A stretch of 64,000 nt of DNA from Propioniciclava coleopterorum (lineage in GTDB: Bacteria; Actinomycetota; Actinomycetes; Propionibacteriales; Propionibacteriaceae): positions 2,498,722 through 2,562,721 of the forward strand of contig NZ_CP049865.1 in the NCBI RefSeq assembly GCF_011393335.1. Reading direction: 5' to 3'. The notes beneath the pieces are model-generated. The model was not told the DNA's origin. It ran no database searches and saw only the letters and a list, made by a program, of their open reading frames with translations. A program made the translations under genes and the position numbers. This document shows positions 55,308-64,000 of the stretch, piece by piece. Every line of letters begins with the position of its first letter. Positions within the stretch are counted from its first letter, which is position 1.

Positions 55308-56042
55308 CTACTTGCGGGCCGTCGGGGAGGTCCAGGTGCCCTGCGGGGCGCGGGACGGCGTCGGCCGCTGGCCGGTGTCGCCCTTGCTGCGGTAGACGAT
55401 GTAGGGCCGCACCAGGTAGCCGACCGGGGCGCTGAACACGTGCACCAGCCGGGTGAACGGCCAGATCAGGATCAGCAGGAAGGCCAGGAAGGCGTGCGCC
55501 TGGAACTGGAACGGGGCGCCGGCCATCAGCTCGACGTTCGGCTGGAAGGTGAAGATCGACCGGAACCACGGCGAGACGCTCTCGCGGTAGTTGAAGTGGT
55601 CGCTCAGCGCGGTGGAGATGGTGTTCCACATCCCGAAGAGGATCACCAGCCCCAGCACCAGGTACATCACCTTGTCGTTGACGGTCGTGGCGTTGAACAC
55701 CGTCTTCACGGTGCGGCGCCGGAACACCAGGATCACGAAGCCGACGCAGATCATCGCGCCGGAGACCAGGCCGCCGACGACGGCGATCAGGTGGTAGGCG
55801 TGCTGGTCCATCACGACGTCGGTCCACCCCTTGGGGATGACGAGGCCCATGATGTGGCCCAGCAGCGCGAACAGGATGCCGAAGTGGAACAGCGGGCTGC
55901 CGATCCGCAGCATCCGCGACTCGTACAGCTGCGAGCTGCGGGTCGTCCAGCCGAACTTGTCGTACTTGTAGCGCCAGATCAGCCCGACGACGAACACCGC
56001 CAGCGCCAGGTAGGGGAACACGGCCCACAGGAAGGTGTTCAT
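55308..56042 (-). CDS. narI: Respiratory nitrate reductase gamma subunit (cytochrome b)
   Basis: The protein has 244 residues and five membrane helices. Heme b ligands are the paired histidines of HFGILFALLGHIMG (about 53 and 63) and of HAFLAFLLILIWPFTRLVHVF (about 187 and 202). It takes electrons from menaquinol and passes them to NarH. The C-terminal tail ends in GTWTSPTARK. Its start overlaps narJ by 4 nt. Confidence 0.95.
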   Translation of the reverse strand: MNTFLWAVFPYLALAVFVVGLIWRYKYDKFGWTTRSSQLYESRMLRIGSPLFHFGILFALLGHIMGLVIPKGWTDVVMDQHAYHLIAVVGGLVSGAMICVGFVILVFRRRTVKTVFNATTVNDKVMYLVLGLVILFGMWNTISTALSDHFNYRESVSPWFRSIFTFQPNVELMAGAPFQFQAHAFLAFLLILIWPFTRLVHVFSAPVGYLVRPYIVYRSKGDTGQRPTPSRAPQGTWTSPTARK

Positions 56043-56809
56043 CGCGTCGCTCCTTGAACGTCGAAGTGGTCGGACAGGGACAGGTCGTCATCGGGGTGCG
56101 GGTTGAGCCGCGGGTCGAGGGAGTAGGCGTCCAGGCCGACGTCCTCGTTCGGCGGCCCCTCGGCGACCAGCCGGGCCACCGCCTCGGCCTGCGTGCCGTC
56201 CAGCGGGGGCAGGGTGGCGCGGAGGGCGGTCACCGCGTCCGCCCACGCCGAGCGGCGGGTCTCCAGGCCGAGTTGCAGCAGTTCGACGCCCGCCCGGTGG
56301 TCGTTGAGCAGCTTCCAGGCGATGCCGACGTCCCCGGTCGCGCCGAACTCCAGCAGGACGCTGAGGTGGTCGGGCAGCTCGTCGTCGCCGATCTCGAGCC
56401 CCGCGCGGCGGTAGGCCTGCTTGAACTGCACCAGGGCGATGCCGCGCTTGCGGGTGTCGCCGTGCGCGTAGTACGTCAGGTGCAGCGCGCACTTGCGGGT
56501 GGTGTCGAACGTGTCGACGTAGTCGGACCGGAGCGCGGCCAGCGGCACGGACCGCAGGTGCGCGACCACCCGCCCCAACGGCCCGGACGCCTCGGGCGGC
56601 AGCCCGGCGAGCGCCTCGTCGATGTCGTCCAGCAGGCCCAGCAGCCGGTCGTCGGGGTAGGACAGCAGCAGCGAGACCAGCTGCCAGGTGGCCCGCAGGT
56701 CGTCCTCGCGCCACGTCGGCGCGGGGTGCCGGCGGGACGGCGCGCGCGGCGGCTCCGGCTGCTGCCGCAGGCGCCCGAGCCACTCCATCGGGCGGGGGAG
56801 CGGGCTCAC
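56039..56809 (-). CDS. narJ: Nitrate reductase assembly chaperone NarJ
   Basis: This 256-residue NarJ has WQLVSLLLSYPDDRLLGLLDDIDEAL, YVDTFDTTRKCALHLTYYAHGDTRKRG (the conserved NarJ core) and LPDHLSVLLEFGA. It is needed to insert Mo-bisMGD into NarG. The GTG at 56809 overlaps the narH stop by 4 nt; a longer upstream reading is non-coding. Confidence 0.93.
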   Translation of the reverse strand: MSPLPRPMEWLGRLRQQPEPPRAPSRRHPAPTWREDDLRATWQLVSLLLSYPDDRLLGLLDDIDEALAGLPPEASGPLGRVVAHLRSVPLAALRSDYVDTFDTTRKCALHLTYYAHGDTRKRGIALVQFKQAYRRAGLEIGDDELPDHLSVLLEFGATGDVGIAWKLLNDHRAGVELLQLGLETRRSAWADAVTALRATLPPLDGTQAEAVARLVAEGPPNEDVGLDAYSLDPRLNPHPDDDLSLSDHFDVQGATR

Positions 56810-58470
56810 TGCGGCCCCTCCGGCCCCGGGATGCCGTGCCGGTGCTCGACCTGCTCGGGCGTGGCCTTGCCCGGGACGCCGCGGCCGTCCCACTCCAGGT
56901 AGGTGACCGAGCCGGGGACCTGGCTCATGTCGTCGGCCTGCATGCGGGCCTTCGTCTCGCGCAGCGTCTGGATCGCGACGGGCACCGGCCCGCCCGAGCC
57001 GCCGCCGAACGCGCCCGGCCCGGCGCCCTCGCCGACGGGGCACTCGGTGACGAGTTCCTCCAGCGAGTGCGCCTGCTCGGCGTGCGCGGTCGGGATGACG
57101 TAGCGCTCCTCGTACTTGGCGATCGCCAGCAGCCGGAACATCTCCTGCATCTCGGTGCCCGTCATGCCGACGGCCGCCGCGATGTCCTCGTTCGGCTCGC
57201 GCTCCAGGTTGATGTCGCGCATGTAGGACCGCATCGCCGCCAGCTTGTCCAGCACGTGCCGGACCGGGGTGACGTCGCCGGCGGTGAAGAGATTCGCCAG
57301 GTACTCCAGCGGGATCCGCAGCGCGTCGATGGCGCCGAACAGGTTGCCGGCGTCCTCGGCGTCCTCGCCGGTCTCGCGGACGGCGTCCACGATCGGCGAC
57401 AGCGGCGGGATGTACCAGACCATCGGCATGGTGCGGTACTCCGGGTGCAGCGGCAGCGCGACCTTGTAGTCTTGGATCAGGCGGCGGACCGGCGAGGTCT
57501 TGGCGGCCTCGATCCAGTCGGGCGCGATGCCCTGCCGCTCGGCCTCCGCAGCGATCGCGGGGTCGTTGGGGTCCAGGAAGACCGCCCGCTGCGCCTCGTA
57601 CAGGCCGTGCTCGTCCTTGGTGGACGCGGCGGCCAGCACGGCGTCCGCGTCGTAGAGCATCAGGCCGATGTACCGCAGCCGACCCACGCAGGTCTCGGCG
57701 CACACCGTCGGGATGCCCACCTCGACGCGCGGGTAACAGAACGTGCACTTCTCCGCCTTGCCGGTGGAGTGGTTGAAGTAGATCTTCTTGTACGGGCAGC
57801 CCGAGATGCACATGCGCCAGCCGCGGCAGCGGTTCTGGTCGACCAGGACGATGCCGTCCTCCTCGCGCTTGTAGATCGCGCCCGAGGGGCACGACGCCGC
57901 GCAGGTGGGGTTGAGGCAGTGTTCGCAGATGCGGGGCAGGTAGAACATGAAGGTCTTGTCGAACTCGAACGCGACCTTGTCCTCGATGCCCTTGAGCATC
58001 GGGTCGGCGTGGCCCGTCTTGTAGGTGCCGCCCAGGTCGTCGTCCCAGTTGGCGCCCCACTGCGGGTTCATCGGCTCGCCGGTCAGCAGCGAGTGCGGGC
58101 GGGCCACGGGGAAGGTCTTGGACGCCGGCGCGTTCAGCAGGTTCTCGTAGTCGTAGGTCCAGGGCTCGTAGTAGTCCTCGATCTCCGGCAGCTTGGGGTT
58201 GGAGAAGATCGTGGCGAGCTTGGCGAACCGGTTGCCGCCCTTGAGCTTGAGCCGGCCGTTGCGGCCGAGTTCCCAGCCGCCCTTCCACTGCTCCTGATCC
58301 TCGTACCGGCGCGGGTAGCCCAGGCCGGGACGGGTCTCGACGTTGTTGAACCACACGTACTCCATGCCGGTGCGGTTGGTCCATGCCTGCTTGCAGGTCA
58401 CCGAACAGGTGTGACACCCGATGCACTTGTCGAGGTTCATCACCATCGCCATCTGGGCCATGATGCGCAT
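56806..58470 (-). CDS. narH: Respiratory nitrate reductase beta subunit
   Basis: This 554-residue electron-transfer subunit has cysteine clusters CIGCHTCSVTC, CEHCLNPTCAASCP, CRGWRMCISGCPYKK and CTFCYPRVEVGIPTVC. The Trp in CRGWRMC replaces a cysteine and marks the [3Fe-4S] cluster, as in E. coli NarH. Short loops are missing relative to some homologues, but every cluster is intact. The gene starts 32 nt after the narG stop. Confidence 0.96.
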   Translation of the reverse strand: MRIMAQMAMVMNLDKCIGCHTCSVTCKQAWTNRTGMEYVWFNNVETRPGLGYPRRYEDQEQWKGGWELGRNGRLKLKGGNRFAKLATIFSNPKLPEIEDYYEPWTYDYENLLNAPASKTFPVARPHSLLTGEPMNPQWGANWDDDLGGTYKTGHADPMLKGIEDKVAFEFDKTFMFYLPRICEHCLNPTCAASCPSGAIYKREEDGIVLVDQNRCRGWRMCISGCPYKKIYFNHSTGKAEKCTFCYPRVEVGIPTVCAETCVGRLRYIGLMLYDADAVLAAASTKDEHGLYEAQRAVFLDPNDPAIAAEAERQGIAPDWIEAAKTSPVRRLIQDYKVALPLHPEYRTMPMVWYIPPLSPIVDAVRETGEDAEDAGNLFGAIDALRIPLEYLANLFTAGDVTPVRHVLDKLAAMRSYMRDINLEREPNEDIAAAVGMTGTEMQEMFRLLAIAKYEERYVIPTAHAEQAHSLEELVTECPVGEGAGPGAFGGGSGGPVPVAIQTLRETKARMQADDMSQVPGSVTYLEWDGRGVPGKATPEQVEHRHGIPGPEGPQ

Positions 58471-58501
58471 GCTTGGTCTCCTTGGCTTCGTGAGTCGGGG
58501 A

Positions 58502-61500
58502 TCAGTACTCGAGCGGGGCGGTGCGCTTGCGCAGCATCGTCACCTCGTCGCGGTTGTTGCCGGTCGGGCCGAGGTAGTTGAAGGCGAACGCCAGCTGCGC
58601 GTAGCCCCCGATGATGTGGCTCGGCTTGATGAGGATGCGCGTCATCGAGTTGTGGATGCCGCCGCGGCGTCCGTTGGTCTCGGTGAGCGGCACGTCGATG
58701 AGGCGGTCCTGGGAGTGGTACATGTAGACCGTCCCCTCCGGCATCCGGTGCGACACGATCGCGCGGGCCGACACGACGCCGTTGCGGTTGACCAGCTCGA
58801 TCCAGTCGTTGTCGGCGATCCCGACGCGCTCGGCGTCCTTCTCGCTCATCCAGACCTGCTGGCCGCCGCGGGACAGGTTCTGCATGAACCAGTTGTCCTG
58901 GTACTGGCTGTGGATCGCCCACTTGAAGTGCGGGGTCAGGTACCGCACCGAGACGCCGAGCTCGTTGATCTCGCCCAGGGGCGCCTCGCCGAACAGCTGC
59001 GTCATGTTGAGCGGGCCGCGGTAGATCGGCAGCGCCTCGCCGAGGGCCTGCATCCAGTCGTGGTCCAGGTAGAAGTGCTGGCGTCCGGTCAGGGTGTGCC
59101 ACGGCTTGAGCCGCTCGACGTTGATCGTGAACGGGGAGTAGCGGCGGCCGCCGGACTCCGAACCCGACCACTCCGGCGACGTGATCACCGGGGTGGGCTG
59201 GCCCACGATCTCGTTGAACGTGATGATCTTGCCCTCGTGCTCGGCCGCGAGGTCGTGCAGCAGCGTGCCGGTGCGCTTCTCCAGCGTCTTGAAGCCCTGG
59301 GTCGCCAGGTGGCCGTTTGTGGTGCCGGCGAGCGCCATGATCGTCTCGGCCACGTTGATGCCGTTGTCGAGCTTCGGACGCCCCGCGTCCACCCCGGCCC
59401 CGGTGCGGACGCCGTTCTTGCCCTTGAGGTAGGTGATGGCGCTGTTCACGTCGACCGTGACGGCCTTCGTCGTGGTGCCCAGGGTGTCCATGAGCGGGCC
59501 GACCGCGCCGTACTTCTCCGCGATCTTGGTGTAGTCGCGCTCGACCATCACCAGCTTCGGCATGGTGACGCCCGGGATCGGGTCGATCTCGCCGGACTTC
59601 CAGTCCAGGACGGCGCCGTGCGGGGTCGCCATCGCGTCGGGCGAGTCGTGCATCAGCGGCACGGCGACCACGTCGGTGCGGGTGCCCAGGTGGTGCTCGG
59701 CCAGCTCGGAGAACCGCTGCGAGATGAGCGCGAAGCTGTCCCAGTCGGTCTTGGACTGCCACGGCGGGTTGATCGCCGGGGTGAACGGGTGCACGAAGGG
59801 GTGCATGTCGGTGGTGTTGATGTCGTGCTTCTCGTACCACGTCGCCGCGGGAAGGATCACGTCCGACATCAGCGTCGAGCTCGTCATGCGGAAGTCGAGG
59901 GTCAGGACCAGATCGAGCTTGCCCTCGGGGGCCTGCTCGCGCCAGGTGATGTCCTTCGGCCGCAGGTGCTCGGGGCTCTCGGCGGCGTTCACCGCGTTGT
60001 CGGTGCCGAGCAGGTGCTTGAGGAAGTACTCGTCGCCCTTGGCGGAGTTGCCGAACAGGTTGGCGCGCCACAGCATCAGGACGCGCGGCCAGTTCTCCTC
60101 GGCGTCGGGGTCCTCGACGGCGAACTTGAGGCTGCCCTCCTTGAGCGAGCGGGTGACGTAGGGCCCGACCTCCAGCCCGGACGCCTTCACGTCGTCGGCG
60201 AGCGTGAGCGGGTTGCGGTCGAAGGTGGGGTAGGTCGGCATCCAGCCCGAGCGCGCGGACTGCGCGAACAGGTCGGCGGTCACCTTGCCCGCGAACTGGC
60301 CGTTGCCGGCGCCCTGCGCGCTGAGCTCGTCGGCGGTGAAGGTGTCGTAGCGCCACTGGTCGGTGTTGATGTACCAGTAGCCGGTCTGGATCATCTGCCG
60401 GGGCGGGCGGCTCCAGTCCAGGCCGAACGCCATCTGCGCCCAGCCGGTGATCGGGCGCGCCTTCTCCTGGCCCACGTAGTGCGCCCAGCCGCCGCCGTTG
60501 CGGCCCTGGCAGCCGGTGATGGTCGTCAGCATCAGCATCGTGCGGTAGATCAGGTCGGAGTGGTACCAGTGGTTGGTGCCCGCCCCCATCAGGATCATCG
60601 AGCGGCCCTGGGTGTCGGCGGCGTTCTGCGCGAACTCCCGCGCCACCCGCTCGACCTGCGCGGCCGGGACGTTGGTGATCGTCTCCTGCCAGGCCGGGGT
60701 GTAGGCGCCGGTCTCGTCGTCGTAGCCCGTCGGCCACGCGCCCGGCAGGCCGGGGCGGCCGACGCCGTACTGCGCCAGCATCAGGTCGAACACCGTGGTG
60801 ACCAGGCGGTCGCCGACCCGGCGCACCGGGACGCCGCGGCGGATCGTCGAGGGCGAGCCGTCGGGGTTGTCGAAGATCGGCAGTTCGACCTCGACGGCCT
60901 CGCCGCCCTCGGCGAGCAGCGTCAGCTCGGGGCGGAGGTCGCCCAGGTCGAGGTTCCACTTGCCCAGGCCCTCCTCGCCGAAGCGGTGGCCGAGCGTGCC
61001 GTTGGGGATCGCGGGCGCGTCGGCGGCCGCGTCCCACAGCGCCGGCTTGAACATGGCGTTCTCGCTGGCCGCCTCCGTGTTGTCGAAGTCGCCGGCGACC
61101 AGGTTCTTGCCCGGGCGGTACAGGCCGTCGCCCGCGGCGTCCAGGGTCACGAGGAAGGGCAGGTCGGTGTAGGCGCGGGTGTAGTTCTCGAAGTAGGGCG
61201 TGGGGCGGTCGACGAAGAACTCCTTGAGCACCACGTGCCCCATCGCCATGCCCAGGGCGGCGTCCGTGCCGGGCTGCACGGGCAGCCACTCGTCGGCGAA
61301 CTTCACGTTCTCGGCGTAGTCGGGGCTCATCACGACGACCTTCTGGCCGCGGTAGCGGGCCTCGGTCATCCAGTGGGCGTCCGGCGTGCGGGTCAGCGGC
61401 ACGTTGGAGCCCCACATGATGAGGTAGCCGGCGTCCCACCAGTCGCCCGACTCGGGGACGTCGGTCTGGTCGCCGAAGACCTGCGGGCTGGCCACCGGCA

Positions 61501-62206
61501 GGTCGGCGTACCAGTCGTAGAAGCTCAGCATCGAGCCGCCGATGAGGCTGGTGAAGCGCGCGCCGGAGGCGTGAGACACCATCGACATCGCCGGGATGGG
61601 GGAGAAGCCCGCGATCCGGTCGGGACCCCAGCGCTTGATGGTGTAGATCTGCGCGGCGGCGATCATCTCCACGGCCTCGTCCCACGTCGCGCGGACCAGG
61701 CCGCCCTTGCCGCGGGCGCTCTTGTAGCGCTTGGCCTTCTCCGGGTCCTGCACGATGGACGCCCACGCGACGACGGGGTCGGCGTGCTCGGCCTTCGCCT
61801 CGCGGAACATGTCCAGCAGGACGCCGCGGACGTACGGGTAGCGCACGCGGGTCGGGGAGTAGGTGTACCAGGAGAACGCCGCGCCGCGCGGGCAGCCGCG
61901 GGGCTCGTACTCGGGCTTGTCGGGGCCGGCGCTGGGGTAGTCGGTCTGCTGCGCCTCCCAGGTGATGATGCCGTCCTTGACGTACACCTTCCAGGAGCAC
62001 GAGCCGGTGCAGTTGACCCCGTGGGTCGAGCGGACCACCTTGTCGTAGGCCCAACGGTCGCGGTAGAACCAGTCGCCGCGCCCGCCCTCCTTGAACACCG
62101 CCCGGTTGTCGGGCGTCGTGGGCGCCTTGCTGAAGAACCTGCCGGCTCCCAGGAGCGCGTCGGACAAAGGGCCGTCCAGTCCCGGACGAGGCTGCGTCGA
62201 GGTCAT
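58502..62206 (-). CDS. narG: Respiratory nitrate reductase alpha subunit
   Basis: This 1234-residue NarG has the His/Cys [4Fe-4S] motif HGVNCTGSCSW (H62, C66, C70) with C105 in RGCPRG. The Mo-ligand aspartate is in SFYDWYADLPVASPQVFGDQTD, and QGRNGGGWAHYVGQEK lies further on. Unlike Gram-negative NarG it has no visible Tat signal, only a weak N-terminal remnant, so it faces the cytoplasm. It reduces nitrate to nitrite with menaquinol electrons. It starts 1 nt after the stop of the regulator gene. Confidence 0.97.
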   Translation of the reverse strand: MTSTQPRPGLDGPLSDALLGAGRFFSKAPTTPDNRAVFKEGGRGDWFYRDRWAYDKVVRSTHGVNCTGSCSWKVYVKDGIITWEAQQTDYPSAGPDKPEYEPRGCPRGAAFSWYTYSPTRVRYPYVRGVLLDMFREAKAEHADPVVAWASIVQDPEKAKRYKSARGKGGLVRATWDEAVEMIAAAQIYTIKRWGPDRIAGFSPIPAMSMVSHASGARFTSLIGGSMLSFYDWYADLPVASPQVFGDQTDVPESGDWWDAGYLIMWGSNVPLTRTPDAHWMTEARYRGQKVVVMSPDYAENVKFADEWLPVQPGTDAALGMAMGHVVLKEFFVDRPTPYFENYTRAYTDLPFLVTLDAAGDGLYRPGKNLVAGDFDNTEAASENAMFKPALWDAAADAPAIPNGTLGHRFGEEGLGKWNLDLGDLRPELTLLAEGGEAVEVELPIFDNPDGSPSTIRRGVPVRRVGDRLVTTVFDLMLAQYGVGRPGLPGAWPTGYDDETGAYTPAWQETITNVPAAQVERVAREFAQNAADTQGRSMILMGAGTNHWYHSDLIYRTMLMLTTITGCQGRNGGGWAHYVGQEKARPITGWAQMAFGLDWSRPPRQMIQTGYWYINTDQWRYDTFTADELSAQGAGNGQFAGKVTADLFAQSARSGWMPTYPTFDRNPLTLADDVKASGLEVGPYVTRSLKEGSLKFAVEDPDAEENWPRVLMLWRANLFGNSAKGDEYFLKHLLGTDNAVNAAESPEHLRPKDITWREQAPEGKLDLVLTLDFRMTSSTLMSDVILPAATWYEKHDINTTDMHPFVHPFTPAINPPWQSKTDWDSFALISQRFSELAEHHLGTRTDVVAVPLMHDSPDAMATPHGAVLDWKSGEIDPIPGVTMPKLVMVERDYTKIAEKYGAVGPLMDTLGTTTKAVTVDVNSAITYLKGKNGVRTGAGVDAGRPKLDNGINVAETIMALAGTTNGHLATQGFKTLEKRTGTLLHDLAAEHEGKIITFNEIVGQPTPVITSPEWSGSESGGRRYSPFTINVERLKPWHTLTGRQHFYLDHDWMQALGEALPIYRGPLNMTQLFGEAPLGEINELGVSVRYLTPHFKWAIHSQYQDNWFMQNLSRGGQQVWMSEKDAERVGIADNDWIELVNRNGVVSARAIVSHRMPEGTVYMYHSQDRLIDVPLTETNGRRGGIHNSMTRILIKPSHIIGGYAQLAFAFNYLGPTGNNRDEVTMLRKRTAPLEY

Positions 62207-62207
62207 A

Positions 62208-62978
62208 TCAGAGCCTTTCAGGTGAAGCGGCGTTGGTCGAGGGGGCGGCCCGCAGCGGGTCGGGTCGCGCGATGTGGGCGATGCAGAGGTCGGGCCCCAC
62301 GAAGGCCTCCAGCTCCACCCGGGAGCGGGGCTCGTGCAGCGCCTCCAGCGTCCCGGCGATGACGCCGCGGTGGACGCCGCAGGCGATGGCCGGGTTGGCG
62401 CGGGCGAGTTCCAGCAGCGGGCAGTGGTTGAGGCACACGGTGGCCGAGCGGCCCTCGTCCTCCACGGTGACGGTCGGCGCGTAGCCCCAGCGGTCGAGCA
62501 CGTCGACGACGACGCCGACCTTGCCGAGCCAGGCGCCGGGGGTGAGCGCCGCGCGCGCGACCTCGTCGGCGCCGACCAGGTCGACGGCGTGCTCGACGGC
62601 CCAGCGGCGGCCGGCCTCCTCGGCCGAGGGCGCGTCGCCCGAGGCCATCGCGTCGGCCAGCACGGCCGCCAGCAGCCGGTAGCCGTCGGGCTCGGCGTCG
62701 GTCTGAGTGGGGACCAGCCACCGCTTGCGCGGCCGTCCGACGCCGGCGCGCTCGTCGCGGCTCGTGACGAGGCCCGCGCCGGCGAGCCGGTCGAGGTGGA
62801 AGCGGACGGTGGTGACGTGCAGCCCGAGGCGTCCGCCCAGGTCGGCGGCGGTGAGCCCGCCCGACCGCGTCGGCTGCCCGGCCGGGGCCAGCGAGGGCAG
62901 CCCGTCGAGCGCCGCGAGGATGGCGCGGCGCACCGGCGAGGCCAGGACCGCGTCGGCGTCCGCCTCGGCTGCGCTCAT
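62208..62978 (-). CDS. Winged-helix regulator with C-terminal cysteine cluster, head of nar operon
   Basis: This 256-residue protein has an N-terminal ArsR/SufR-like winged helix (VRRAILAALDGLPSL, TAADLGGRLGLHVTTVRFHLDRLAGAGLVTS). The C-terminal half carries CLNHCPLLELARANPAIACGVHRG plus FVGPDLCIAH, four cysteines placed as in SufR-type Fe-S sensors. It is the first gene of the regulator-narGHJI operon (1-nt gap) and faces narK. Oxygen or nitric oxide sensing through an Fe-S cluster is inference from the cysteine pattern and context. ATG 62978 has AGGGGGA upstream. Confidence 0.82.
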   Translation of the reverse strand: MSAAEADADAVLASPVRRAILAALDGLPSLAPAGQPTRSGGLTAADLGGRLGLHVTTVRFHLDRLAGAGLVTSRDERAGVGRPRKRWLVPTQTDAEPDGYRLLAAVLADAMASGDAPSAEEAGRRWAVEHAVDLVGADEVARAALTPGAWLGKVGVVVDVLDRWGYAPTVTVEDEGRSATVCLNHCPLLELARANPAIACGVHRGVIAGTLEALHEPRSRVELEAFVGPDLCIAHIARPDPLRAAPSTNAASPERL

Positions 62979-63105
62979 GGATCCCCCTTCTCGGGTGAGG
63001 TGGTCGCGATAAAAAGGATGTTGGCTGCGAGTCTAGACCCAAGGCGACCCGGCCGTGCAACCCACGGATATTGGTCGGCAATACGCATCTGACACGGGAC
63101 GATAT

Positions 63106-63126
63106 TCAACTACATGTCGTAGTTGA
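63106..63126. promoter_or_regulatory. Perfect palindrome in the regulator-narG / narK divergent region
   Basis: TCAACTAC-ATGTC-GTAGTTGA is a perfect inverted repeat of 8-bp arms. It lies 89 nt before the narK start and 128 nt before the regulator start. Its right half resembles the repeats in front of dmsA. Most likely an operator for the local regulator. Confidence 0.65.
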
Positions 63127-63214
63127 CGGGGGCTGTCTCGATGTGGTGGAATCGACGTCGGTCCAATAAAAATGATCGACACCCCCACGGTCGACATCCC
63201 CCACGAGGAGACAC

Positions 63215-64000
63215 ATGGCCGACGCCGCCCCGTTCGCCCTAGCCGGAGCGAGGCTCCCGCGCGGGGCGAGGCCCCCGGAGCGACCCGCGTCCTGACGATG
63301 TCGACGATCGCGTTCACGATCATGTTCGCGGTGTGGTTGATGTTCGGGATCCTGGGCAAGCCGATCCAGAACGAGTTCGGGCTCACCGATGTCGAGCTGA
63401 GCTGGATCAGCGCCGTCGCGGTGCTCAACGGGTCGATGTGGCGCCTGCCCGCCGGCATGCTGGCCGACCGCATCGGCGGCCGCAGGGTCATGATCGCGAT
63501 GCTGCTGATCGGCGCCGTGGCCAGCTTCGCGGTGTCGTTCGCCAACAGCTACCCGATGCTGCTGGTGCTGGCCTTCCTGGTCGGCTTCGTGGGCAACAGC
63601 TTCAGCGTCGGCGTCTCCTGGAACAACGCCTGTTTCAGCGACCGGCGCAAGGGCTTCGCCCTGGGCCTGTTCGGCGCGGGCAACGTCGGCGCCTCGGTCA
63701 CCAAGTTCATCGGCCCGGCGATCATCGCCGCCACGGCCGGCGCGACCTACACCCTCGGCGTCCAGGGCGGCTGGCGGCTCATCCCGGTGCTGTACGCCCT
63801 CCTGCTGCTGGCGACCGCGGCCGCGACCGTCGCGTTCACCCCGCGGCACGACCGGATGCCCGGCGCCACCAAGAGCGTGGGGCAGATGCTGGCGCCGCTC
63901 TCGGACGTCCGCGTGTGGCGGTTCAGTCTGTACTACGTGGTCGTCTTCGGCGCCTACGTAGCCCTGTCGGCGTACCTGCCCGCCTACTACGTCGACAACT
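63215..64000 (+). CDS. narK: NarK-type nitrate/nitrite transporter (MFS), 3' end outside window, one frameshift
   Basis: This is the first 262 residues or so of a nitrate/nitrite MFS carrier: FTIMFAVWLMFGILGKPI, GSMWRLPAGMLADRIGGRRV (motif A), the nitrate-signature FVGNSFSVGVSWNNACF and GLFGAGNVGASVTKF. It imports nitrate and/or exports nitrite. A GAGGAG site precedes ATG 63215, and the first 17 codons join the rest only if one G is added to the run 63263-63266. If that is not accepted, the earliest in-frame ATG is at 63298. The gene runs off the window. Confidence 0.9.

Noticed and set aside
58421-62362. Open frames of more than 1000 codons opposite narG and narH
   Set aside because: They run antisense to intact, well-recognised nitrate reductase genes and have His/Arg/Val-biased composition without any family motif.
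63106-63126. An FNR box
   Set aside because: FNR sites read TTGAT-N4-ATCAA. Here the arms are TCAAC and GTTGA facing outward with an 11-nt centre, so the site does not fit.

Overview
The window is about 64 kb of a very GC-rich chromosome with short intergenic gaps, many 1-8 nt start/stop overlaps, GTG and TTG starts and TANNNT -10 boxes. GlnR-type boxes, glnE beside two glutamine synthetases, DprE1/DprE2 and the gene content point to Actinomycetota. A facultatively anaerobic relative of the Propionibacteriaceae is my best guess, but no 16S rRNA or other taxonomic marker is present. I see no tRNA, insertion sequence, prophage, CRISPR array or other mobile island. Most of the window is core chromosome.

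Layout. 0-8 kb: an O-methyltransferase diverging from dapA, then tatB, a soluble MgtE-N/CBS protein, a DUF1003 membrane protein, mrp, an OsmC/GNAT divergent pair, a CitE-like lyase and a stress-type membrane protein. 8-19.5 kb: TrpB2, aminopeptidase P, a histidine phosphatase, a zinc-ribbon coiled coil, an RNB exonuclease, rnpB (RNase P RNA), a DUF6882 protein, a MarR/MFS pair, methionine aminopeptidase and a SatD/membrane-protein pair. 19.5-38 kb: a nitrogen theme (GlnR box, second glutamine synthetase, glnE, adenylylatable glnA with its own GlnR box) interleaved with a MacAB-like export operon, dprE1-dprE2, an oxidoreductase and a rhodanese. 38-44.5 kb: a peptide/nickel-family ABC transporter (binding protein, two permeases, two ATPases), itself preceded by a GlnR-type box.

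44.5-64 kb is an anaerobic respiration block. It holds molybdenum cofactor genes (moaB-moaE-moaA facing moeB-moeA-moaC-mobA-moaD), a DMSO-reductase-type dmsAB with a TorD-like chaperone, narGHJI led by a cysteine-rich HTH regulator, and a divergent narK cut by the window end. The cofactor genes supply the bis-MGD used by NarG and DmsA, and the chaperones (NarJ, TorD) mature those enzymes.

Two global patterns stand out. First, 23 conserved reading frames are broken, each break repaired by adding exactly one G or C, usually in a G/C run. This looks like systematic undercalling in the source assembly, not gene decay. I therefore give the affected genes as single CDSs spanning the break. Second, about eighteen transcription units start with a TANNNT-like -10 box only 6-8 nt before the start codon, implying widespread leaderless mRNAs. 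That rule also settles several start codons.
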